From: Bacillus sp. ISL-51
Lineage (GTDB): Bacteria; Bacillota; Bacilli; Bacillales; Bacillaceae
Length of the DNA stretch: 64,000 nucleotides
Direction of reading: 5' to 3'
Assembly (NCBI RefSeq): GCF_018613535.1
Contig: NZ_JAGGQB010000003.1
Location: 310,001-374,000, forward strand
Within the stretch, counting starts at the first letter, position 1; every line of letters begins with the position of its first letter. The position numbers and the translations under genes are program-made. Under the pieces are notes generated by a model. That model worked only from the letters and a program-made list of their open reading frames with translations, searched no databases and had not been told where the DNA came from. Shown one piece after another: positions 17,388 through 25,196 of the stretch.

Positions 17388-17963
17388 GTGAATTACGAAC
17401 TATTTAAAGCAATCCATGGTTTGTCCCATCATAGTGCCATTCTCGACTCGATTATGGTATTTATTACGGAATACTCGATTTATGCCTATGCCCTCTTCCT
17501 GCTTGCCATGTGGCTGTTCGGAAGCACAAAAGGCAGACAAAACGCCTTATATGCGGGCTTCACGGGCATTGCGGCGCTTATCGTCAACTACCTCATTACA
17601 AAAATCTATTTCGAACCGCGCCCCTTCGTCGAGCATACGGTGCATACGCTGATTCCGCATGCCGCGGACGCTTCATTTCCGAGTGACCATACGACAGGCG
17701 CATTGGCCATCTCAATCGCGATTTTGTTCCGCAACAAAAAGCTCGGCTGGCCGCTTGTGATTTTCGGCCTCTTGACCGGCTTCTCAAGAATTTGGGTCGG
17801 CCACCATTATCCGATTGATGTGCTCGGAAGCATCATTGTTTCAATCATTGTCGGATTCCTGCTGTTCAGATTCTCAAATGTGCTTCGCCCTCTTGTCGAT
17901 CTTATCGTGCGAATCTATGAAAGTGTCGTTCATAAAAACAAATCAACAAACCATAATATATAG
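17388..17963 (+). CDS. bcrC: Undecaprenyl pyrophosphate phosphatase BcrC
   Basis: 191 residues from the GTG at 17388 (MNYELFKAIHGLSHH), seven bases after AAAGGTG; a GTG at 17379 lies inside that site. It is a PAP2-family membrane enzyme with all three motifs: KIYFEPRP, SFPSDHTTGA and SRIWVGHHYPIDV, the last two holding the catalytic histidines. It recycles the lipid carrier for wall synthesis and confers bacitracin resistance. Five to six transmembrane helices. In B. subtilis it is under ECF sigma factors; I could not place such a promoter here with confidence. Confidence 0.94.
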   Translation: MNYELFKAIHGLSHHSAILDSIMVFITEYSIYAYALFLLAMWLFGSTKGRQNALYAGFTGIAALIVNYLITKIYFEPRPFVEHTVHTLIPHAADASFPSDHTTGALAISIAILFRNKKLGWPLVIFGLLTGFSRIWVGHHYPIDVLGSIIVSIIVGFLLFRFSNVLRPLVDLIVRIYESVVHKNKSTNHNI

Positions 17964-18000
17964 AAAAAAAGCCGGTGTCTGTCATAGACTACCGGCTTTC
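17964..18000. terminator. Bidirectional terminator between bcrC and ywnJ
   Basis: Long stem AAAGCCGGT...ACCGGCTTT, extended inside by GTCT/AGAC. It overlaps the ywnJ stop codon. Confidence 0.8.
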
Positions 18001-18420
18001 ATATTTATCAGAGACGGAATGCTTTCTTCTTTTTGCAGCCGCGTACAGGATATAGAACGCGCCGATGCCGACGCTGTCAATCAGCACATCACGCAGACAT
18101 CCGTTTCTGCTGAAATACAGCTGGACAATTTCAGTTAAAAAGGCAAAGGCCAGCGCACCGATCACCGCCCGCTTCACCCGCCTGCGCTCTCTGAAAAACA
18201 AATAGGCCAGCACAAAGAATGAAAAAGCGTGCCCGAGCTTTTGAATCGCGGCTTCGGGTATGGCGAGCTCTGCCAGATCAAAGGAAAAGAAGCCGGCTGC
18301 ATCCGGGTGCGGCGTAAAGCGGAATACCACCGTCTGCGACACTACCATATCGTGAAAGCTTTCAGTCAGTGCAGAAATGAAAACAAAGACCAGCCATCCC
18401 GCCAGCAGACATTTATTCAT
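17989..18420 (-). CDS. ywnJ: VanZ-like membrane protein YwnJ
   Basis: 143 residues. Family VanZ-like: the landmark KLGHAFSFFVLAYLFF is followed by GALAFAFLTEIVQLYFSRNGCLRDVLIDSVG, with the E-Q and D-x-x-D type residues typical of the family. There are about four transmembrane helices. VanZ itself confers low teicoplanin resistance; the role of chromosomal relatives is unclear. Ribosome binding site AAAAGGAGATG. It sits beside bcrC and spoIIQ as in B. subtilis. Confidence 0.82.
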   Translation of the reverse strand: MNKCLLAGWLVFVFISALTESFHDMVVSQTVVFRFTPHPDAAGFFSFDLAELAIPEAAIQKLGHAFSFFVLAYLFFRERRRVKRAVIGALAFAFLTEIVQLYFSRNGCLRDVLIDSVGIGAFYILYAAAKRRKHSVSDKYESR

Positions 18421-18480
18421 TCAGCATCTCCTTTTCCTGTAAATTAGTTTCTATTAGTATAAAGGCACATACAAGCGATG

Positions 18481-18512
18481 AAAAGCGCCTATCTGAGCTG
18501 ATAGGCGCTTTT
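18481..18512 (-). terminator. Terminator after spoIIQ
   Basis: Perfect 13-bp stem AAAAGCGCCTATC/GATAGGCGCTTTT with a six-base loop. Confidence 0.8.
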
Positions 18513-18530
18513 GCATGAAGATTGCCCCGA

Positions 18531-19388
18531 TTACTTCGATGAGCCGTCTTCTTTTAGATCTGTTTTGTCTTTTGAACCATCCTGTTTATCACCGGATTTT
18601 TCTTCAGTTTCTTTTGCAGGCGTAACGTCTTTTTTCTCGGAAGACTGCTGAATGGAACCTTCTGTTTCTTCTGTAACAGCGTTTTTCTCTTCAGCCGCGG
18701 CTTTTTCAATTGATGTGACCGGTTTGTCCATAAAATTCAGCGGATTCATGGCCACGCCGTCTTTACGGATTTCAAAGTGCACGTGATTGCCGCTTTCTTC
18801 ACTGTAAAGGTTTTTGCCTGATTTTCCAATGACTTGATTTTGCTTGACCTTGTCGCCTTGTTCGACACCGGTTTCAGAAAGAGATTGATATACGGTGGAC
18901 AGGCCGTCTGAATGTTCAATCTCAACCACATATCCAAGCACCGGATCTTTAGCAGCTTTGACAACCGTACCGCTCAGAGAAGCGGAAACATCAAATGCTT
19001 TCCCGTCTTTCTCAGCTAAGTCAATTCCTTTACTTAGGCTGTACGTGTTATTATAGTTAACGAGTGCTGCTTCTTTTTCTTCTTTTGCGGCATCAGTTTC
19101 ATAAAACTTTTTCACAACAGAAACATTTTCAGAATGAGCAGCCGGCATTGCGACATTTTCCATTGGCTTGCCTACTTCGACGGCATCGTCTTTGCCGCTG
19201 TCATACGCGGAGTTTCCGCCGTTGTTCGTCAGATTGTCCTTAACATCGTTTGAAACGGATTGATACCAAAGGACAGCTGTTAAAATGACGGCCGCACTGA
19301 CTAAGTAAATTGCAGGGAATATCCAGCGTTTGCGAAAGAACCGCTGAAGTTTTTTGACTTGAGAAGTTTTCTTTTCTTCCTCTCTCAT
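18531..19388 (-). CDS. spoIIQ: Forespore channel protein SpoIIQ (degenerate M23 domain)
   Basis: 285 residues: a short cytoplasmic N-terminus, one transmembrane helix (about residues 24-42), a LytM/M23 domain (about 140-225) and a low-complexity, Lys/Glu/Ser-rich tail. SpoIIQ is made in the forespore and pairs with SpoIIIAH across the septum during engulfment. The HVHFEIR metal-ligand motif remains, but the first M23 histidine is not found, consistent with an inactive peptidase known in B. subtilis. Ribosome binding site GAGGTGATG. A SigF promoter lies directly upstream. Confidence 0.95.
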   Translation of the reverse strand: MREEEKKTSQVKKLQRFFRKRWIFPAIYLVSAAVILTAVLWYQSVSNDVKDNLTNNGGNSAYDSGKDDAVEVGKPMENVAMPAAHSENVSVVKKFYETDAAKEEKEAALVNYNNTYSLSKGIDLAEKDGKAFDVSASLSGTVVKAAKDPVLGYVVEIEHSDGLSTVYQSLSETGVEQGDKVKQNQVIGKSGKNLYSEESGNHVHFEIRKDGVAMNPLNFMDKPVTSIEKAAAEEKNAVTEETEGSIQQSSEKKDVTPAKETEEKSGDKQDGSKDKTDLKEDGSSK

Positions 19389-19407
19389 TGTTTCATCACC
19401 TCAGCAA

Positions 19408-19437
19408 CATTCTGAACACTTTTCTGAAAATATATAC
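19408..19437 (-). promoter_or_regulatory. SigF-type promoter of spoIIQ
   Basis: Minus strand: -35 GTATA (19433-19437), spacer of exactly 15 bp, -10 GTTCAGAATG (19408-19417), which fits the SigF pattern GG-N-N-A-N-A-N-T at all but one key position. Confidence 0.6.
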
Positions 19438-19522
19438 ACATTCTTAAAAAATCTTTTTGGAAGTAGTATGTGCAGATGTTTTTTTATTATGTAAAAGAAT
19501 TTGAAAGGAGAGCTTGAATATA

Positions 19523-20020
19523 ATGAATTTGACCCTGCGCAGGGCCGTATTGGAAGATGCAGATGCGGTTGTGGCCATATATAACTCGACGATTGCCTCA
19601 CGAATGGTAACGGCTGATACCGAAGAAGTGACAACTGAAGACCGGATGGATTGGTTTTTGCGGCATACAGACAAGCGCCCGCTGTTTGTCGCTGAAGATG
19701 AGAACGGCAAAGTGGCGGCCTGGATCAGCTTTGAAACGTTTTACGGCCGTCCCGCCTACGAGAAAACAGCTGAAATCAGCATCTATCTTCATGAGGATTG
19801 CCGGGGCAAAGGCGCAGGAAGCTTTCTTCTTCAAGAAGCGCTCCGCATCGCTTCTGAAATCGGCATTCGAAATATAATGGCGTTTATTTTCGGGCATAAT
19901 GTGCCGAGCATTAAACTGTTTGAAAAATTCGGTTTTACTCAATGGGGAGTACTCCCGGGTGTTGCCGAAATGGACGGAAAACGATATGATTTGAACATTT
20001 TGGGGAGAGAGCTATCATGA
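19523..20020 (+). CDS. ywnH: GNAT N-acetyltransferase YwnH (phosphinothricin/methionine-sulfoximine type)
   Basis: 165 residues from the ATG at 19523; a TTG at 19514 is an alternative closer to AAAGGAGAG. The GNAT acetyl-CoA loop is CRGKGAGSFLLQEAL, and NVPSIKLFEKFGF completes the fold. The pattern VAIYNSTIASRMVTADTE matches the phosphinothricin/methionine-sulfoximine acetyltransferase subgroup. It probably detoxifies glutamine-synthetase inhibitors or an amino acid analogue. The stop overlaps the start of ywnG by four bases. Confidence 0.87.
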   Translation: MNLTLRRAVLEDADAVVAIYNSTIASRMVTADTEEVTTEDRMDWFLRHTDKRPLFVAEDENGKVAAWISFETFYGRPAYEKTAEISIYLHEDCRGKGAGSFLLQEALRIASEIGIRNIMAFIFGHNVPSIKLFEKFGFTQWGVLPGVAEMDGKRYDLNILGRELS

Positions 20021-20469
20021 TCAGTATCGATAAAGAGAAAGAAGAAGGTCAACAGCAGAGCAAAAAGGCCCGTTCCCTCGCCGACATTGCGAAGTGGGGA
20101 AAGATTACCGGTGTGCTTCTTATTATTGCCGGCGCCCTTTCCGCGTTAACAGCTTTAATTACCGTACTCGGCGCCATCCCCGGTGTGCTGCTCATCATTT
20201 CCGGCGTGATGCTGCTGCGCTCGGCAAAAGCGGCCGCCAGTCTTCAGAACGGCCTCGAGGAGGATGCCGAAGAAAACATGCTCGACAATTACGCTTCATT
20301 TATCAAAATGCAGTTTTTTTACGCTGCAACGAGCATTGCGGCAGGAATTATCGGTTTTATTTTAATGATCATTGTCCTCGTCATGATCGGAATTTCCGCT
20401 TATTACAACACCGGTGCCATTGATTCACCGGATTCTTATTATTACGAGAACGACCCGTTGTTTGAATAA
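20017..20469 (+). CDS. ywnG: DUF5362 membrane protein YwnG
   Basis: 150 residues with three hydrophobic stretches: about 30-50, 52-67 and a long one at 105-130. It shares the core SEENMLDNYA-x-F-x-KMQ-type segment (here EENMLDNYASFIKMQ) with ywnC 3 kb away, so the two are paralogues of the DUF5362 family. Function unknown. ATGA overlap with ywnH implies coupling. Ends at a bidirectional terminator. Confidence 0.82.
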   Translation: MISIDKEKEEGQQQSKKARSLADIAKWGKITGVLLIIAGALSALTALITVLGAIPGVLLIISGVMLLRSAKAAASLQNGLEEDAEENMLDNYASFIKMQFFYAATSIAAGIIGFILMIIVLVMIGISAYYNTGAIDSPDSYYYENDPLFE

Positions 20470-20500
20470 AAAAGAGCTGATCCCGCATCAGCTCTTTTTA
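20470..20500. terminator. Bidirectional terminator between ywnG and ywnF
   Basis: Perfect 10-bp stem AAGAGCTGAT/ATCAGCTCTT, flanked by A and T runs. Confidence 0.85.
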
Positions 20501-20935
20501 ATACAGCATTTCTTTTTTTCGGTCTTCTTCCGTTAAAAACTCAATAAAACTCTTCATTGCAGACGGCTCCTCGGCGATTAATCGTGTATATGCGTTTTTC
20601 CGCTCTTCAGACAAAATATCGCTCTTCCTTATCCTGTTCAGCATGTAGAGCCGGATCGTTTTCTGTATCTGTTTATGCTGATAGCCGGCTTCTTTAAAAA
20701 ACGCCAGCCCCAATGCCGCCAAGAGTGCAAAAATGCCGCCCGATATGAAAGTTCCTCTGCCCCCAGGAGCCAGAAACAGCAGCGACGCCAAATGAAATAG
20801 AGAAAAAGCGGCGAGCGGGAATGCGAGGAAACGGTAAATGACGCTTTTTTTCATCAGAGGCGCTATGACAGTTTGCATCTTTTGAATTTCTTTTTTGATA
20901 AAACCCGGCAAATGTTCTGCGTGCTCAAGCTTCAT
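20498..20935 (-). CDS. ywnF: Uncharacterised membrane protein YwnF
   Basis: 145 residues with two transmembrane segments in the middle (FLAFPLAAFSLFHLASLLFL and FISGGIFALLAALGLAFF) and charged helical ends. No family function is known. Convergent with ywnG, divergent from clsA. Position matches ywnF of B. subtilis. Confidence 0.75.
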   Translation of the reverse strand: MKLEHAEHLPGFIKKEIQKMQTVIAPLMKKSVIYRFLAFPLAAFSLFHLASLLFLAPGGRGTFISGGIFALLAALGLAFFKEAGYQHKQIQKTIRLYMLNRIRKSDILSEERKNAYTRLIAEEPSAMKSFIEFLTEEDRKKEMLY

Positions 20936-21153
20936 ACCCTCTCCCCTTTGCTGTCATTTGTCTTCTTTTTCATATATGCTTATTTTAACGCAGCTGGAAC
21001 TTCCTTTGAAAGAAAACTGCATTGATCTTTGTCTTCGCCTCTTTATTCTTTCAAAATGTCAATGTTATAATTTGAAATGGGAATCAGATTGCTGCACTTA
21101 ACGGAATACTAATGGGCACAGTCTTGATAAATATGATATAGCGGGGTTGCAAA

Positions 21154-22602
21154 GTGAGCATTTCATTTATTCTTTTCGGATTTTTTTTCGTTTTAAATAT
21201 ACTTTTGGGCGTGATCATGATCTTTAAAGAAAGACGCGATGCCAGCGCTTCATGGGCTTGGCTGCTTGTTCTTTTTTTTATTCCCATATTAGGCTTTATT
21301 TTATACATGTTATTCGGCCATAATCTCAGACGCAAGCACCTGTTTCAGTGGGAGGACCGCAAAAAGATCGGGATTGAAAAGCTGCTCAAATTCCAGCTCA
21401 AAGATTTGAAGTCGAGGCAGTTTCAATTTAACAACCGGGCGACTGTGGATAATCAAGATCTCATCTATATGCTTGTCATGAATAACCACGCTGTGTTCAC
21501 AGAGGACAATTCGGTAGAGATTTTAACCGACGGGCGCGATAAGTTTAAACGCTTATTGAAGGATATTGCCAACGCCAAAGATCACATTCACCTGCAATAT
21601 TATATTTACAAAGGTGATGAATTAGGGAAAAAACTGCGCGACGCCTTAGTAAAAAAGGCAAAGGAAGGCGTAAAGGTCAGGGTTTTATATGATGAACTCG
21701 GTTCAAGATCACTCAGAAAAAAGTTTTTCAAACCGCTGAAGGACGCGGGCGGCCATGTAGAAGTCTTTTTTCCTTCCAGGCTCCGTCCCATAAATTTGCG
21801 GCTTAATTACCGCAATCACCGCAAGCTTGTCATTATCGACGGCGGAACAGGTTATGTCGGCGGCTTTAACGTCGGAGATGAATATCTCGGACTGAACCCG
21901 AAATTCGGCTATTGGCGTGATACGCATCTCAGGATACAGGGCACGGCGGTTCATGCGATTCAGACACGGTTTATCCTCGACTGGAACCAGGCCTCCCATC
22001 ACCATACGCTCACATACGTACCGAATCATTTTCCGGAATGCGAGCCGAAGGGCAGCGTGGGAATGCAGATTGTCACGAGCGGGCCGGATTCAGAGTGGGA
22101 ACAGATTAAAAACGGCTATATTAAGATGATTACAACGGCTAAACGGTCGATCCTGATACAAACACCTTATTTTATTCCTGATTCAAGCCTTTTGGATGCT
22201 CTCAGAATCGCTTGCCTGTCTGGCATCGACGTGAAGATTATGATTCCAAATAAACCGGATCACGCGTTCGTTTATTGGGCGACCTTGTCTTATATCGGCG
22301 ATCTTTTAAAAGCCGGGGCTTCGGTCTATATTTACGATAACGGCTTTATTCATGCGAAAACGATTGTTGTCGATGATGAGACGGCTTCGGTCGGGACGGC
22401 CAATATCGACGTCAGAAGCTTCAGGCTGAACTTTGAAGTCAATGCCTTTATTTACGATGTCACCATCGCGAAAAAGCTCATCTCCTCATTTAAAGAGGAT
22501 TTGCTCGTCTCAAGAAAATACACATACGAAGAGTATCAGGAGCGCTCGTTATGGATCCGCATTAAAGAATCGGTTTCAAGGCTTTTGTCTCCGATTTTGT
22601 AA
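21154..22602 (+). CDS. clsA: Cardiolipin synthase ClsA (YwnE)
   Basis: 482 residues from a GTG. Two N-terminal membrane helices (residues 1-25 and 34-55) anchor two phospholipase D domains, each with an HKD motif: NHRKLVIIDGGTGYVGG and IHAKTIVVDDETASVGT. The enzyme joins two phosphatidylglycerols into cardiolipin and glycerol at the inner membrane. In B. subtilis ywnE is the main cardiolipin synthase of three PLD-type genes. Monocistronic here. Confidence 0.94.
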   Translation: MSISFILFGFFFVLNILLGVIMIFKERRDASASWAWLLVLFFIPILGFILYMLFGHNLRRKHLFQWEDRKKIGIEKLLKFQLKDLKSRQFQFNNRATVDNQDLIYMLVMNNHAVFTEDNSVEILTDGRDKFKRLLKDIANAKDHIHLQYYIYKGDELGKKLRDALVKKAKEGVKVRVLYDELGSRSLRKKFFKPLKDAGGHVEVFFPSRLRPINLRLNYRNHRKLVIIDGGTGYVGGFNVGDEYLGLNPKFGYWRDTHLRIQGTAVHAIQTRFILDWNQASHHHTLTYVPNHFPECEPKGSVGMQIVTSGPDSEWEQIKNGYIKMITTAKRSILIQTPYFIPDSSLLDALRIACLSGIDVKIMIPNKPDHAFVYWATLSYIGDLLKAGASVYIYDNGFIHAKTIVVDDETASVGTANIDVRSFRLNFEVNAFIYDVTIAKKLISSFKEDLLVSRKYTYEEYQERSLWIRIKESVSRLLSPIL

Positions 22603-22628
22603 TTCCCGGGGTTACGCCCGGGAATTTT
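22601..22628. terminator. Bidirectional terminator between clsA and mta
   Basis: Perfect stem TTCCCGGG/CCCGGGAA with a 6-base loop, then TTTT. It overlaps the clsA and mta stop codons. Confidence 0.7.
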
Positions 22629-23382
22629 CATTTTCGCAATACACAATAATCGCCTGCCGCAAAAAGGCGGACAGCCCTTTTCCGTATCGGTCAATGTTCT
22701 CCGTAAACCGCTGATCGGCCGTATATAAATCGCCTAATCCCCTGAAGATGTCAGGCGTGCAGTCATAAAAATAGGTGCTGATGTGGTTTCTGAAATCACC
22801 AACTGCCTCCTGTACCTCGGCGTCGTCCGGCCCTTTTTCCATTTTCTTCGCGATGCGTTCATAAATGGCCCCCCATTCTGACATAATGGCGCTCCAATCT
22901 TTTTGTGTATACGCGGCCGTTTTCTTCTCCGTTTCGTCTGTCATGGCTTTTCCGTACAGCGCTCTCGCTTCATCCGCATATTTCATTTGGCGCTCTTCGA
23001 TTTCTTTCATGCTCAGTCCTGCAAATAACTCCCGTTTCTTCATTTCTGCTCCTCCTTCTATGGAAGCGATGGTTTTGTCCGCCGTTTCAATCATTCGGTC
23101 AATTCTCTCTCTTTTTTTCAACAGAATGTCTTTTTGGCTTTCGAGCGCGGCCTTCCGCTGAAAGGCCGGGTGATCCAGCATATTTTTTATATCCTCCAGC
23201 CGGAAGCCGATTTCTTTAAAAAATAATATGTGCTGCAGCCGCTCAAGACACGCGTCACTATACAAGCGGTATCCCGCTTCAGAAACTTCTTTTGGCGTAA
23301 GCAGTCCGATATGATCATAGTGGTGGAGCGTCCTCACGCTGACTCCCGACATATCGGCCACTTGTTTGACTTGATAGAGCAT
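22612..23382 (-). CDS. mta: MerR-family multidrug-transport activator Mta
   Basis: 256 residues. The N-terminal MerR winged helix is at residues 1-70 (QVADMSGVSVRTLHHYDHIG), then a long coiled coil (about 75-110), then a TipAS-type ligand domain. In B. subtilis Mta activates the multidrug pumps bmr and blt and its own gene. The promoter upstream has the 19-bp spacer that MerR activators untwist, consistent with autoactivation. Length matches the family. Confidence 0.92.
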   Translation of the reverse strand: MLYQVKQVADMSGVSVRTLHHYDHIGLLTPKEVSEAGYRLYSDACLERLQHILFFKEIGFRLEDIKNMLDHPAFQRKAALESQKDILLKKRERIDRMIETADKTIASIEGGAEMKKRELFAGLSMKEIEERQMKYADEARALYGKAMTDETEKKTAAYTQKDWSAIMSEWGAIYERIAKKMEKGPDDAEVQEAVGDFRNHISTYFYDCTPDIFRGLGDLYTADQRFTENIDRYGKGLSAFLRQAIIVYCENENSRA

Positions 23383-23402
23383 GTAACCACCTCCATAATG
23401 GA

Positions 23403-23433
23403 ATCGTAAACGATAACGTTACGTCAGAGTCAA
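23403..23433 (-). promoter_or_regulatory. MerR-type 19-bp-spacer promoter of mta
   Basis: Minus strand: -35 TTGACT (23428-23433), spacer of exactly 19 bp, -10 TACGAT (23403-23408). The spacer holds dyad CGTAA...TTACG, as expected for an Mta operator. Confidence 0.7.
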
Positions 23434-23519
23434 TCACAAAAACACATTTTTATATTCAAAAGACTGCCCGAATAGTGTATAAATGAAAAGTGAGTATTTT
23501 TTTGTAAAGGAGTGCTGGT

Positions 23520-23909
23520 GTGTTGAAGCCAGAATCTGTTAACCGTTCGCTTGTCACCATTTCTAAATGGGGGAAAGCAACAGGCATTTTATTTATTATT
23601 ATGGGCGCTTTTGCGGCGCTTTCAGGAGCATTTTTCTTCTTAATCGGAGCAATTCCCGGCGTTTTGCAGATCATTGCCGGAATTTTTCTTATGCGGTCAG
23701 CAAAAGAAGCGGGGCAAATGGCAGAGCAATTCAATGAGCTGTCAGAGGAAAATATGCTTGATAATTACGCAAAGTTCGTGAAGATGCAGGGGATTTACCT
23801 CATTGTGAGCATCGGAATTTCAGTTATTGCTGTTATTCTTTTCATTATTTTTTTAATGCTTGGCATCGCTGACGGCGTGTTCAATGATTTTGACACAACT
23901 TCATATTAA
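23520..23909 (+). CDS. ywnC: DUF5362 membrane protein YwnC, paralogue of YwnG
   Basis: 129 residues from the GTG at 23520, seven bases after AAAGGAG. It has the same layout as YwnG: short polar N-terminus with ISKWGKATGILFII, two close hydrophobic segments around GAIPGVLQIIAGIFLMRSAKEA, the block EENMLDNYAKFVKMQ, and a final membrane segment. Function unknown. It is divergent from mta across a 137-bp gap that carries the Mta-type promoter. Confidence 0.82.
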   Translation: MLKPESVNRSLVTISKWGKATGILFIIMGAFAALSGAFFFLIGAIPGVLQIIAGIFLMRSAKEAGQMAEQFNELSEENMLDNYAKFVKMQGIYLIVSIGISVIAVILFIIFLMLGIADGVFNDFDTTSY

Positions 23910-23913
23910 AAGA

Positions 23914-23946
23914 AAGTCCCGGAGCTTTGCGCCCGGGATTTTTTCT
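23914..23946. terminator. Terminator between ywnC and ywnB
   Basis: Stem TCCCGG/CCGGGA with longer imperfect flanks, followed by TTTTTT on the plus strand. Confidence 0.7.
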
Positions 23947-24588
23947 TTATTCAGCTTCTCCGACTACAGTAAAGCGCTCATTTTGATGAGAAGGTTTTTC
24001 AAGTTCATCTAATACGGCGATGGCATAGTCCGCATAGCTGATATAGCTGTCTCCTTTAGAGTTGACAAGGAATGTGTCTTTGCCTTTCTTGTATGATCCA
24101 GTACGCTTTCCGTTCGGATCAAACATAGCCGCAGGACTGAGGAATGTCCAAGAGACGGAGTCTGTGTTTTCCAGATCCTCTAAATTTTTTGCCTGATTGA
24201 CTGCGGTCGCCAAGTATTGCTTTGGAAATTCCGGCGTTTCAGCAAGGCGGGTGGTTTTGGCTTCATCAACGAAGAGGCTGCCGGCTCCGCCGACGACAAA
24301 CAATCTTGTATCTTTCGCTTCCTTGAAAATATTGATTAATGCTCTTCCTGCTTCCACATGAAGCTGCTCCTGCCCCGCCGGAGCTCCGAACGCATTCACT
24401 ACGGCATCGAATTGTTTTACATCTTCCGCTTTTAAATCGAATACGTCTTTTTCGAGAACAGTGACGCCCTGGCCGTTCACTTTTGAAGCGTCTCTCACAA
24501 TCGCTGTCACATCATGTCCGCGATCTTTCGCTTCCTTTAAAATAACACTTCCCGCTTTTCCGCTTGCACCGATAATTCCAATTTTCAT
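23947..24588 (-). CDS. ywnB: NAD(P)-binding Rossmann protein YwnB
   Basis: 213 residues from the ATG at 24588 (MKIGIIGASGKAGSVILKEA), after AAGGAGGAA; this equals the B. subtilis length. The dinucleotide-binding GASGKAG motif and the later VVNAFGAP segment mark an atypical short-chain, NmrA-like or flavin-reductase-like oxidoreductase. Substrate unknown. It lies downstream of the Rrf2 regulator ywnA. It carries a palindrome of the same form as the ywnA operator just before its ribosome binding site, which argues that YwnA controls it. Confidence 0.87.
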   Translation of the reverse strand: MKIGIIGASGKAGSVILKEAKDRGHDVTAIVRDASKVNGQGVTVLEKDVFDLKAEDVKQFDAVVNAFGAPAGQEQLHVEAGRALINIFKEAKDTRLFVVGGAGSLFVDEAKTTRLAETPEFPKQYLATAVNQAKNLEDLENTDSVSWTFLSPAAMFDPNGKRTGSYKKGKDTFLVNSKGDSYISYADYAIAVLDELEKPSHQNERFTVVGEAE

Positions 24589-24606
24589 TTCTTTTTCCTC
24601 CTTATT

Positions 24607-24625
24607 TGTAACCATTTTTGTTACA
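24607..24625. promoter_or_regulatory. Palindromic operator upstream of ywnB (probable YwnA site)
   Basis: TGTAAC-N7-GTTACA, a perfect 6-bp inverted repeat, 19 bp upstream of the ywnB start. The same 19-bp architecture occurs over the ywnA promoter at 25073-25091. Confidence 0.75.
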
Positions 24626-24652
24626 TCTTTGGCGGTATGAAGCCATCTCTTT

Positions 24653-25057
24653 TTAAGAAAAGAGATGATTCATTACATCATAAAGTGACTTGCTTGCCAA
24701 TTCATTTTCCATTGCCCGCTGCACACTTCCGAACGTCTCATCAAGCGCCAGCTGAATATTTTTGCCGACCGGACACTCCGGATTCGGATTGTCGTGAACC
24801 GCAAAAAGCTCTTCCTTTTTCTGCACCGCCCTGTATACCTCTAAGAGGGAAATCTCGGACGGATCTTTTTTCAGGCTGGCACCGGGAACCCCCGCCCGGG
24901 ATGTGAGAATACCGGCTTTTTTCAGCTGGCTGATTGTTCTCCGCACAACGACAGGATTCGTGTTTACGCTTCCGGCAATCATATCTGAAGAGGCCCGTTC
25001 ATCCATCGAGATCAGGGATAAGATGTGAATGGCTACAGCAAGACGGCTGTTAATCAT
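24653..25057 (-). CDS. ywnA: Rrf2-family transcriptional regulator YwnA
   Basis: 134 residues from the ATG at 25057 (MINSRLAVAIHILSLIS). Rrf2 winged helix: SSDMIAGSVNTNPVVVRRTI is the recognition region. Only one cysteine is evident (ECPVGKN), so it lacks the three-cysteine Fe-S ligand set of IscR/NsrR, and a different sensing mode is likely. An exact TGTAAC-N7-GTTACA palindrome covers its own -10, indicating autorepression; a second one precedes ywnB. A hairpin covers the stop codon but lacks a T-tail, so partial read-through into ywnB is possible. Confidence 0.87.
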   Translation of the reverse strand: MINSRLAVAIHILSLISMDERASSDMIAGSVNTNPVVVRRTISQLKKAGILTSRAGVPGASLKKDPSEISLLEVYRAVQKKEELFAVHDNPNPECPVGKNIQLALDETFGSVQRAMENELASKSLYDVMNHLFS

Positions 25058-25072
25058 GTTTTTCACCACCGT

Positions 25073-25108
25073 TGTAACCATAATAGTTACATTTCATTAG
25101 TTTGTCAA
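25073..25108 (-). promoter_or_regulatory. SigA promoter of ywnA with overlapping palindromic operator
   Basis: Minus strand: -35 TTGACA (25103-25108), 17-bp spacer, -10 TATTAT (25080-25085). The palindrome TGTAAC-N7-GTTACA at 25073-25091 is centred on the -10, so a bound repressor would block polymerase. Confidence 0.8.
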
Positions 25109-25164
25109 CTACTAATATACACTAAAATTCCTCAAAGGATGATATCCAGTTGGCAATAGAGGTG

Positions 25165-25190
25165 TAAAAAGGCCGGCGGGACCGGCCTTG
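25165..25190 (-). terminator. Terminator after ureABC
   Basis: Perfect 8-bp stem AAGGCCGG/CCGGCCTT, 5-base loop, followed by TTTTT on the minus strand. Confidence 0.82.
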
Positions 25191-25196
25191 GAGGGA

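Noticed and set aside
24644-24666. Hairpin CATCTCTTTT/AAAAGAGATG over the ywnA stop as a terminator
   Set aside because: No T-run follows on the minus strand, so termination is not supported; partial read-through into ywnB is more likely.
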